Source of the DNA: Rhizobium sp. R634
GTDB lineage: Bacteria > Pseudomonadota > Alphaproteobacteria > Rhizobiales > Rhizobiaceae
NCBI RefSeq assembly: GCF_002211305.1
Contig: NZ_LOKW01000002.1
Coordinates: 230,974 to 294,973 of the forward strand
Direction: 5' to 3'
Length of the DNA stretch: 64,000 bases
The notes under the pieces were generated by a model, which saw nothing but the letters and a program-made list of their open reading frames with translations, had not been told where the DNA came from and did not search any database. A program made the position numbers and the translations under genes. Below are positions 57,430 to 64,000 of the stretch, piece after piece. Numbering within the stretch: the stretch's first letter is position 1; the number at the start of each line of letters is the position of its first letter.

Positions 57430-58176
57430 TCAGGCCGAAAGCTTGGCCAGAACCTCTTCCGAAACCTCGAAGTTGGAATATACGTTCTGCACGTCGTCAT
57501 CGTCTTCCAGGCTGTCGATGAGCTTCATCAGCGACTGGGCCTTTTCTTCGTCCACCGGCACGTTGTTCTGGGCGCGCCAGACGGCCTTGACGGTTTCGGC
57601 TTCGCCGAGGCTTGCTTCCAGGGCTTTCGACACTTCGCCGAGAGCTTCGAAGGCGCAGGTGATGTAATGGCCTTCCTCGTCGGTTTCGACGTCGTCGGCG
57701 CCGGCTTCGATCGCGGCTTCCATCATCTTGTCGGCGTCGCCGGCGGAAAGCTTGTAGGTGATTTCACCGACATGGTCGAAGGAGAAGGACACGGAACCGG
57801 TTTCGCCGAGGGCGCCGCCGGCCTTTGTGAAGATCGAGCGGACGTTGGAGGCGGTGCGGTTGCGGTTGTCGGTCAGGGCTTCGACGATGATCGCCGTGCC
57901 GCCGGGGCCGTAGCCCTCGTAGCGGACTTCATCGTAATTCTCGCCATCGGCGCCGGCTGCCTTCTTGATGGCGCGGTCGATATTGTCCTTCGGCATCGAC
58001 TGGGCCTTGGCGTTCTGGATCGCCAGGCGGAGACGGGCATTCATCGTCGGGTCGGGCAGGCCGGCCTTGGCGGCAACGGTGATTTCGCGCGCAAGCTTGG
58101 AGAACATTTTCGACCGCACGGCATCCTGACGGCCTTTGCGGTGCATGATGTTTTTAAACTGTGAATGGCCAGCCAT
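57430..58176 (-). CDS. yebC: YebC/PmpR-family protein
   Basis: 248 residues, full family length. [20 protein letters not shown] is the hallmark N-terminus, with [20 protein letters not shown] in the middle domain. YebC proteins affect transcription of quorum or recombination genes and in some bacteria help translation of proline runs. In many proteobacteria the gene directly precedes ruvC; here an MCP and an LLM gene separate the two. The start MAGHSQ at 58176 is preferred over the upstream in-frame codon. Confidence 0.94.
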   Translation of the reverse strand: MAGHSQFKNIMHRKGRQDAVRSKMFSKLAREITVAAKAGLPDPTMNARLRLAIQNAKAQSMPKDNIDRAIKKAAGADGENYDEVRYEGYGPGGTAIIVEALTDNRNRTASNVRSIFTKAGGALGETGSVSFSFDHVGEITYKLSAGDADKMMEAAIEAGADDVETDEEGHYITCAFEALGEVSKALEASLGEAETVKAVWRAQNNVPVDEEKAQSLMKLIDSLEDDDDVQNVYSNFEVSEEVLAKLSA

Positions 58177-58317
58177 GGCACCCCTGTTCACGTCTCATTG
58201 TTCGGAATGGGCCGCCTTATAAGAGCGAAACGGCAGGCGTTCAAGGAAAAAGCAGTTCGGAACAAAGGCCACAAGATGACGTTTCAAACGAACTTCATTC
58301 GATGGAAAGGAACGGTC

Positions 58318-58821
58318 ATGGCAAGTCTCAGCGAGGCGCGGGAACAACCGGCACGTCAGCTTTGGGATCAGGTCAACGGCGTCCATGCCGGCATGCTCGG
58401 CATATCAGGGCTCGATATGCACATGCAGCCGATGGCGCCGCATGCCGATCCGACCACCAATACGATCTGGTTCTTCACCAAGACCGACGCCGATATCGTC
58501 CGCGCCATCAAGCCCGGCAGCCGCGCGCATTTCTGCGTCATCGGCAAGGATCACGATTATCACGCCTGCCTAGCCGGCATGATCGAAGTGCGCCCCGACC
58601 CGGCGAAAATCGAGGAATACTGGAGTTCTGTCGTGGCCGCCTGGTATGATGGCGGCAAGAAGGACCCGAAGCTCACCATGCTTTCCCTGCATGTCGACGA
58701 TGCCGAGATCTGGGTTTCCACCGGCAGCACGCTCAAATTCGGCTGGGAAATCGCCAAGGCCAATCTCGATGACGACAAGATGCCCGATGTCGGCGTCAAG
58801 CGCCACCTGCAATTTGCCTGA
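58318..58821 (+). CDS. Pyridoxamine 5'-phosphate oxidase-like flavoprotein
   Basis: 167 residues of the split-barrel FMN-binding family (general stress protein 26-like): HADPTTNTIWFFTKTDADIV, AHFCVIGKDHDYHACLAGMI and WVSTGSTLKFGWEIAKANL. It probably binds FMN or F420 and responds to stress; no true PNPOx catalytic assignment is made. The ATG at 58318 follows AAAGGAAC; another in-frame ATG at 58276 is possible. A terminator follows directly. Confidence 0.86.
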   Translation: MASLSEAREQPARQLWDQVNGVHAGMLGISGLDMHMQPMAPHADPTTNTIWFFTKTDADIVRAIKPGSRAHFCVIGKDHDYHACLAGMIEVRPDPAKIEEYWSSVVAAWYDGGKKDPKLTMLSLHVDDAEIWVSTGSTLKFGWEIAKANLDDDKMPDVGVKRHLQFA

Positions 58822-58827
58822 CACAAT

Positions 58828-58856
58828 GCCCGGCACGCAAGCTGCCGGGCTTTTTA
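58828..58856 (+). terminator. Terminator of the PPOX-like gene
   Basis: GCCCGGC (58828-58834) and GCCGGGC (58844-58850) with a nine-base loop and a T run. The T run overlaps the stop codon of the convergent MBL gene. Confidence 0.9.
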
Positions 58857-59696
58857 TTGCACGCCATTCATCACATAAATCAGCGGCTTTTTCGGCAGCG
58901 TGCGCATGGAAACGGTGATGCTGTCGTCCGGGGCATAGGCGATATCAAAATCCTTGCCGAACATGGAGACGAAGGCATTGACCGGCGGGCCGCGGCGATG
59001 CATCGGCAGGATCAGCGAGGAACGCAGCCGCTTGATGACGCGGCTCATGCTGTCGGCCCCCATGGTGAGGCCGCCGTCCACCGGGACCATGACGACATCG
59101 AGACGGCCGATTTCCGTATAATGCGTGTCCGTCAGCTCATAATGCAGATGGCCGAGATGGCCGATGCAGAGACCGGCAACCTCGAAGATGAAAATGGAAT
59201 TGCCGTCCTGCTGCGAACCGCCGAGGCCGTAGCTGAAGCGGATATCGGTCGTGACGTTGCGGATATAGGCGTCGCCGACGACGAGGCTGATATCGGCCTT
59301 CCCATCCGGAACGTCGCTCCAGCCATGCAGCACATGTTTGATCCCAGGATCAGGCGTCAGCGTGAAATGGGTCGTGTGGGCCTTGTTCATGGTCACCACA
59401 TCGGGCGTCGTCATCGGCCTATACCAGCCATTGTAGTCCGTGGCGATGATGATGCCCGCGGGCGTCTCGATCTCGAAGGTGGAGTGGCCGAGAAAAGTGA
59501 GTTTGATGTCCTCGCCCTCGGAGACGGCCAGCGTTGCGGGTGGGGCGGCGGAGAAGGTTGCGAAGGTCACCTTGGGAATGTTCTGCGCGATCGCCTGGCA
59601 GTGGCTGACAGGTTTGCGCTGCTCCTGCGCCCTTGAAGGGCTTGCGGCGAGGGCCGCAAGGCATGCGATAGCGAGGATAAGATATTGCGGCTTCAT
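58854..59696 (-). CDS. Exported MBL-fold metallo-hydrolase
   Basis: 280 residues. A signal peptide (about 1-23, ending PSRA) is followed by a UlaG-like metallo-beta-lactamase domain with the variant metal motif TFLGHSTFEIETPAGIIIATDYNG, and CIGHLGHLHYELTD and ILPMHRRGP supplying histidines. The substrate is not predictable. The family is usually cytosolic, so the clear signal peptide is unusual. It precedes no operon partner. Confidence 0.83.
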   Translation of the reverse strand: MKPQYLILAIACLAALAASPSRAQEQRKPVSHCQAIAQNIPKVTFATFSAAPPATLAVSEGEDIKLTFLGHSTFEIETPAGIIIATDYNGWYRPMTTPDVVTMNKAHTTHFTLTPDPGIKHVLHGWSDVPDGKADISLVVGDAYIRNVTTDIRFSYGLGGSQQDGNSIFIFEVAGLCIGHLGHLHYELTDTHYTEIGRLDVVMVPVDGGLTMGADSMSRVIKRLRSSLILPMHRRGPPVNAFVSMFGKDFDIAYAPDDSITVSMRTLPKKPLIYVMNGVQ

Positions 59697-59797
59697 GCCA
59701 CCCCCTCCGGCGCTTTCATTTAGCGGCCGGAGGATGCGGCATGAGGTCGCAGCGGTCCAGACTGGAGATGCTCACAATTGCGTGTTGGAGCGGGCGC

Positions 59798-60622
59798 CTA
59801 CCGCCAGAATTCCGGCACCGTTTCGGCCAGCCGCGGCCCGAGCCGGAGCGGCGCGATCTTTTCGGCCAATCCCGTGGCATCGGAAATCTCCACGCCGACG
59901 CCGCAGATCGTCGCGGGGCCGCTCGCCGCTTCCATGCGGCCTTTCGGCATCTTGGAGATGAAGCGGTTCAGCGGCTCCTCCTTGTCCATGCCGAGGGAGG
60001 AGTCGTAGTCGCCGCACATGCCGGCATCCGACATATAGGCGGTGCCGCCGTTCAGGATTTGCGCATCGGCCGTCGGCACATGCGTGTGGGTGCCGACGAC
60101 GAAACTGGCGCGGCCATCGACGAAATGGCCGAAGCACTGCTTCTCGCTGGTCGCTTCCGCATGGAAATCGAAGACGATCGCATCGGCTTGCTCCTTCAGC
60201 GGGCAGGCGTCGAGGATCACCTCGGCCGACTTGAAGGGGTCGTCGAGTTCCGGATGCATGAAGACCCGGCCCATGACATTGGCGACGAGCACGCGCGCGC
60301 CGTTCCTGGCGTAGAAAAGCCCGGAGCCTCGGCCCGGCGTGCCTTGCGGATAATTGGCCGGCCGCAAAAACTGATCGTGCCGCCCGGCAAAGGCGACGGC
60401 TTCCTTCTGGTCCCAGACGTGATTGCCCGTGGTCACCACGTCGGCGCCGGCATTGATCGTTTCCAGAAAGATGTCCTCGGTGATGCCGAAGCCGCCGGCG
60501 GCATTCTCGCCGTTGACGACGACGAAATCGAGCTTGAGATCGGAGATCAGGCCGGGGAGGCGGTCCCAGACCGCGGTACGTCCCGTCTTGCCGACCATGT
60601 CACCCAGAAAAAGCAGCCGCAT
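59798..60622 (-). CDS. ymdB: YmdB-family metallophosphoesterase
   Basis: 274 residues (TIGR00282 type). MRLLFLGDMVGKTGRTAVWD, VVNGENAAGGFGIT, TTGNHVWDQKEA and DFHAEATSEKQCFGHFVDGR give the metal-binding residues. YmdB acts as a cyclic-nucleotide phosphodiesterase in Bacillus. The start codon lies three bases after the cyclo-ligase stop, so the two are one transcription unit, as in other Rhizobiales. Confidence 0.93.
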   Translation of the reverse strand: MRLLFLGDMVGKTGRTAVWDRLPGLISDLKLDFVVVNGENAAGGFGITEDIFLETINAGADVVTTGNHVWDQKEAVAFAGRHDQFLRPANYPQGTPGRGSGLFYARNGARVLVANVMGRVFMHPELDDPFKSAEVILDACPLKEQADAIVFDFHAEATSEKQCFGHFVDGRASFVVGTHTHVPTADAQILNGGTAYMSDAGMCGDYDSSLGMDKEEPLNRFISKMPKGRMEAASGPATICGVGVEISDATGLAEKIAPLRLGPRLAETVPEFWR

Positions 60623-60625
60623 TCC

Positions 60626-61213
60626 CTATCCAATCCAAGAGGCAAAAAAGCGAAGGCCGCTTTCTGTCAGGATGGCATCCAGGCTTATGTCATGCGGCTC
60701 GTCGGGCACATGTGCCACTTCCTGGCAGTCAAATGCAATGCCGATCAGCTTCGGATGCAGGCCTTTCTCTCTCAGCCGGCTGATGGCGCGGTCGTAATAG
60801 CCGGCGCCGTAGCCGATACGATGGCCGCGTGTATCGAAGGCCGAAAGCGGCACCAGCATGATCTCCGGGTCGAGAACGGCGGCGTCGGCGGCGGGGCCGA
60901 CCGTGCCAAAGCCAGTCTCGATCAGCGGCACGCCCTCCGCCAATTCGCGAAAGGCGATGGTCTGCTTGTCGAGGATCGCCGGTACGCAGAGCCGCGCACC
61001 GCGCGCCGCAAAGCGGGCCATCAGCGGCCTGAGATCGGCCTCCGACCGGATCGGCAGGAAGCCGGAGATGATCGTGCCCGGCGCGAAGGCGACGGCCTCG
61101 CCGGCGTGATCGGCCATGGCAAGGCTTTTGGAGACGCGTTCCTCGGCGGGGATGGCGTCGCGCGCGGCCAGCCGTTCGTTGCGCAATTGCGCTTTCAATT
61201 CTCTAGCGGTCAT
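60626..61213 (-). CDS. ygfA: 5-formyltetrahydrofolate cyclo-ligase
   Basis: 195 residues with LKAQLRNERLAARDAIPAEE at the N-terminus, the substrate segment FLPIRSEADLRPLM and the nucleotide motif GHRIGYGAGYYDRAISRLRE. It converts 5-formyl-THF to 5,10-methenyl-THF. The ATG at 61213 is chosen; the upstream open frame lacks family similarity. In many proteobacteria this gene follows zapA and 6S RNA, which here lie 23 kb away. Confidence 0.93.
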   Translation of the reverse strand: MTARELKAQLRNERLAARDAIPAEERVSKSLAMADHAGEAVAFAPGTIISGFLPIRSEADLRPLMARFAARGARLCVPAILDKQTIAFRELAEGVPLIETGFGTVGPAADAAVLDPEIMLVPLSAFDTRGHRIGYGAGYYDRAISRLREKGLHPKLIGIAFDCQEVAHVPDEPHDISLDAILTESGLRFFASWIG

Positions 61214-61319
61214 CGGATCTGCCGGATATGGGAAAGTTCGCCGAGCATAAACGGCTGGGTGAGTGATGCAATGCCGGCTGCGACGGGAGCGCACCGGTTT
61301 TCCGTCTCGTCCGCTGCGG

Positions 61320-62012
61320 TCAGACGACGATGCTCGTCGGTATCGCCGCAGCGCCGGAGGTGAAGCCTGCCATCTCGGCAGAGGCATAGGCGCCTGTCGG
61401 CCGGTCCTGCTGGCGCAGGTCGCGCATGGCCTTATCGAGGAGCTGCTTGAGTTCGTGGACGATTTCCTTGAACTCTTCCATCGACTCGCGATCGTCGGCC
61501 GAAATGCCTGAAAATTTCGGGCTGTCCTCCACGGTGCTCTCATAGGCCTTGCGAGCCTCGGCAGCGTCGGTCGGTTCCGGCGCGGCCGTTTCCGCCGTGG
61601 TATCCGTCAAGGCGGCGTCGGCGCCGCTCGTTGCCGCAGCCGCGGGATCTGTAGCTGCATCCGCCGGAACAGCCGTGGCCGGGCTGCCGGTTGCAACCGC
61701 CGCCGCGAATTCGGAGGCAGCGGTGCCGACCTTGCGCGCCAGCTCGGCGGCGAGGCGAGCGACGACCTCGGGAGGCATGTTGGAGCCCTTCAGCATTTCC
61801 AGCTGCTGTTTTGCCTCGTCGAGCTTGCGCTGTGCCTTCGCCTTGGCTTCGTCCTCCGAGTTCGCCAGGGTCTGGCGCATCTGCTGCAGTGCCACAGTGG
61901 CGCGCTGCAGCTTCAACACGCCCTGATCGGCTTCGGTTTCAGTGGCGGATGTTGCCGCTGCCGAAGCCGTGCCGCCCAAGATGACGGAAGCTGATGTGGT
62001 TGCGACCTGCAT
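61320..62012 (-). CDS. Ala-rich hypothetical protein with coiled-coil
   Basis: 230 residues: a Ser/Thr/Ala-rich N-terminus (MQVATTSASVILGGTASAAA), a coiled-coil of about 50 residues (ATVALQQMRQTLANSEDEAK, QRKLDEAKQQLEML), a long Ala/Thr/Pro-rich linker and a C-terminal helix (EFKEIVHELKQLLDKAMRDL). There is no signal peptide or membrane helix, and I recognise no family. GGGGGA precedes the ATG at 62012. It lies between ygfA and an epimerase gene on the same strand. Confidence 0.72.
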   Translation of the reverse strand: MQVATTSASVILGGTASAAATSATETEADQGVLKLQRATVALQQMRQTLANSEDEAKAKAQRKLDEAKQQLEMLKGSNMPPEVVARLAAELARKVGTAASEFAAAVATGSPATAVPADAATDPAAAATSGADAALTDTTAETAAPEPTDAAEARKAYESTVEDSPKFSGISADDRESMEEFKEIVHELKQLLDKAMRDLRQQDRPTGAYASAEMAGFTSGAAAIPTSIVV

Positions 62013-62093
62013 GGACAATCCCCCGAATGGCAGTTCGGGCCCCGATGACGATTCGGGCGTATCCTGCAACGTCAGACTTGCGTGGACCTGCCT

Positions 62094-62987
62094 TTAGGAT
62101 TCCGGCAGACCGGCGGCAAGCCGCTGCATCGTCTCCTCGAACAGAGCGGTTCCGCCGGGCGCCCAGCCGAGCGCGCGGATTTTTGCCGTGCTCATGGGGT
62201 TCAGCATCGCCCTGTCGGCAGGGGCAGGCAGGGCGTGCCGACAGCCCGTCTTGCGGCGGATGGGCGAGAGGATATCGTTGGTATCGACCGATATATCCGA
62301 GACGTTGAAGACCTCGCCGGAGATGCGGTTGCTTTCCATCTCCAGCATCAGCCGCACCGCACGCCCGAGGTCGCGGCCGTGAACTTCGGTTCCCGCGCGT
62401 ACGGCGGCCGGCCGGCCGGCGAGGTAATCGGCGATGAGACCGTCCCATTTGTTCGGAAAGAGATCGCCATAGACGCCGGTCGCCCTCAGGCTGACGCCGG
62501 CAAAACCGGGGGCTGCGAGATGGGCGAGCGCCCGTTCGGCATCGAGCTTCACCCGGCCGTAGAGCGTCTCGGGCTCCGTCAGCATCGCTTCGGCAAGCTC
62601 GGTTCCCGGGGGATGGTCGCCATAGGCGGCGCGGCTGGAGAGGAAGACGCAGCGGCGCGTACCGGCGCGTTTGGCGGCTTCGAAAAGCCGGACGGTGCCG
62701 TCGAGGTTCAGTTTCTGAAAGCTTTTCGGATCGTCGCCCTCGCCGCCGCGATATTTGCCGGGAACATGGCTGAAGGCGGCGTGGACGAAGAAATAGGCGT
62801 CATCGAAGATGTCGATCTGATCCTTGTCGGGATCGAGGGACAGCGCTGCGAATTCGACTGGGCGGGAGAAGAGGCGGGGATGGGGCGCACGGCGCCCGCC
62901 GACGATCACCTGATATCCGGCGGCCAGCAGCTCCTCGACGACATAACGGCCGACGAGGCCCGTTCCGCCCGATACCAAAACCTTCAT
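62094..62987 (-). CDS. NAD-dependent epimerase/dehydratase family protein
   Basis: 297 residues. The nucleotide motif GGTGLVGRYV is at 7-16, with SSRAAYGDHPP, the catalytic YGRVK near 138 and FAGVSLRATGVYG. It belongs to the extended SDR/sugar-nucleotide group; the substrate is unknown. Its ATG overlaps the stop of the glycosyltransferase gene upstream by ATGA, so the two gene products probably act on the same glycan. Confidence 0.86.
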   Translation of the reverse strand: MKVLVSGGTGLVGRYVVEELLAAGYQVIVGGRRAPHPRLFSRPVEFAALSLDPDKDQIDIFDDAYFFVHAAFSHVPGKYRGGEGDDPKSFQKLNLDGTVRLFEAAKRAGTRRCVFLSSRAAYGDHPPGTELAEAMLTEPETLYGRVKLDAERALAHLAAPGFAGVSLRATGVYGDLFPNKWDGLIADYLAGRPAAVRAGTEVHGRDLGRAVRLMLEMESNRISGEVFNVSDISVDTNDILSPIRRKTGCRHALPAPADRAMLNPMSTAKIRALGWAPGGTALFEETMQRLAAGLPES

Positions 62988-63823
62988 GCCGTCCCTTCCG
63001 GATTGGCCAGCGCCGCAATCTCAGGTACGTCGCCGTTCTCGTGGAAACGGTGCCACAAATCGATCAAAGGTTGTAGCCGCGCCGCCTTGGGATGATCCTT
63101 TTCCCACGGTTTTTCATACTGGTAATGCAAGATCGAAATGCTCTTCCAGTCCCAAAGGCCGGGCATGGTGAACCATACATATTGCAGCATGTTGAAATAG
63201 ACCGGCAGGCCGTGCCAATCCGGGAAGAAAGTCTCCAGAAACGTCTGGTCCGTCCGCCTCCAGAAGGCGTCCGGCCTGTCGAGCCGCTCGAGCATGTGCC
63301 GGAATGTGTCATGCGAGGGCTTGGCGACGAAGACGCCCGAGTTCATCCGGTGGAAGTCGGCGAGGCTTTCGTAGACATTGGGAGCGGCTGAGAATTCCGG
63401 ATAGAGAAAGAGCTTGTCGACGTTCTTCAGCGCGAGAGCGTCCGCATCGATGAAGACGCAGCGCTCGTATTCGACGAGCTGCCAGAGCCTGAGCTTGCAG
63501 AAATTGTCGAGCGGCGAATGGAATGCCGGCTTGCGGCCCTTGGTGAAGGGGGCTGCGGAGTGGAGATTGCCGCGGGCGTGCCGCTCGTTGAAAGCATCGG
63601 AGAGCGGCAGGTGCTCGACTTCGATGAGCCGGCAGCTGAGAGTTTCGAGGGGCGCGAGGGCGGTCTGATCGACGCCGCCAGTGTGGAGGATGACAATGTC
63701 GGCGCTGGTGCAGGTTCGGCGCAAGGAATAGGCGAGCGCGGTCGCGCCCATGGCGTAGTCGGCATTGGTGACGAGGGTGACGTAGGCGAAACGCTGGCGT
63801 GGCTGTGTGGTAACGTGGGCCAT
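62984..63823 (-). CDS. Glycosyltransferase (GT8/glycogenin-like)
   Basis: 279 residues. RFAYVTLVTNADYAMGATAL is the nucleotide-sugar-binding start, and the DxD motif is CVFIDADALALKNVD; the NSGVFVAKPS and LPVYFNMLQY segments match glycogenin/galactinol-synthase-like GT8 enzymes. Donor and acceptor are unknown. The ATG at 63823 starts MAHVTTQPRQ; a longer frame runs upstream without ribosome site. It is translationally coupled to the epimerase gene. Confidence 0.87.
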   Translation of the reverse strand: MAHVTTQPRQRFAYVTLVTNADYAMGATALAYSLRRTCTSADIVILHTGGVDQTALAPLETLSCRLIEVEHLPLSDAFNERHARGNLHSAAPFTKGRKPAFHSPLDNFCKLRLWQLVEYERCVFIDADALALKNVDKLFLYPEFSAAPNVYESLADFHRMNSGVFVAKPSHDTFRHMLERLDRPDAFWRRTDQTFLETFFPDWHGLPVYFNMLQYVWFTMPGLWDWKSISILHYQYEKPWEKDHPKAARLQPLIDLWHRFHENGDVPEIAALANPEGTA

Positions 63824-63878
63824 CACCGCCCTCCCTTGTATCTGCACGTTAGAGATTTTGTGCGATGGAAGCGATTGC

Positions 63879-63910
63879 GCCTCTGGCCGGGTGGCCACCC
63901 GGCCAGAGGC
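63879..63910. repeat. Perfect loop-less palindrome
   Basis: The 16-base arm beginning GCCTCTGGCC is followed immediately by its exact complement ending GGCCAGAGGC, 32 bases in all, 56 bases upstream of the glycosyltransferase start. It could be a terminator for a gene beyond the window, an operator, or a repeat unit. Confidence 0.6.
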
Positions 63911-64000
63911 GTGACGAAGTCGCCCGCCCTCCCTCCGGTTACAACCGTGAATGAGCCTGGGATCTTCGTCATCGTCACGTACGACCGAATAGTCGCTTGG

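Overview
The window is 64 kb of GC-rich chromosomal DNA from an alphaproteobacterium, almost certainly Rhizobium (R. leguminosarum/R. etli group). The indications are a second-type che operon with tandem receptors, a lpiA-acvB operon, DUF1465/RcdA next to rpmE, the tkt-gap-pgk-fba group, zapA followed by 6S RNA, and typical rhizobial palindromic intergenic repeats. No tRNA, rRNA, transposase, prophage or CRISPR was seen.

0-14.5 kb: the end of a Sel1-repeat protein, a divergent soluble receptor-like protein with a degenerate signalling tip, then a tightly packed chemotaxis operon (STAS protein, CheY, CheA, CheW, three tandem MCPs, CheW, CheR, CheB). The first four junctions of the operon are ATGA overlaps. 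The three MCPs are paralogues that carry one, three and two HAMP modules. 14.5-27 kb: an SDR/TetR pair, an inositol monophosphatase, a MotA/MotB-like pair, an orphan Bug binding protein, an MsbA-like ABC exporter, rpmE, an RcdA homologue with two TTAA-N7-TTAA (CtrA-type) boxes, DUF1192, an MFS transporter, a 54-residue membrane protein and a PhzF-like enzyme.

27-37.4 kb: central carbon genes on the minus strand (tkt, gap, pgk, class I aldolase) with a CPA1 antiporter between gap and pgk, then DUF4164, zapA and 6S RNA on the plus strand. 37.4-48.6 kb: an accessory mixture with an epimerase, an XRE regulator, a divergent ArsR/AHSA1 pair around a perfect palindrome, 6-phosphogluconate dehydrogenase, an MscS channel, DoxX, the lysyl-phosphatidylglycerol operon lpiA-acvB, and DinB.

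48.6-58.2 kb: the minus-strand ruvC-ruvA-ruvB operon followed by a metallophosphoesterase and a Nudix hydrolase. This is the most unusual part. A complete VapBC (AbrB antitoxin/PIN toxin) module lies between ruvC and ruvA, and a second, unrelated-looking one lies between ruvA and ruvB. Each has its own palindrome at the antitoxin start, and the second toxin gene overlaps the ruvB start codon by ATGA. A large MCP and a luciferase-like monooxygenase on the plus strand separate ruvC from yebC. 58-64 kb: a PPOX-like flavoprotein, an MBL-fold hydrolase, ymdB, 5-formyl-THF cyclo-ligase, an Ala-rich protein, and an epimerase overlapping a GT8-like glycosyltransferase. The zapA/6S and cyclo-ligase/ymdB/yebC/ruv blocks, often adjacent and co-oriented, are here 23 kb apart and in opposite orientation, which suggests an inversion.
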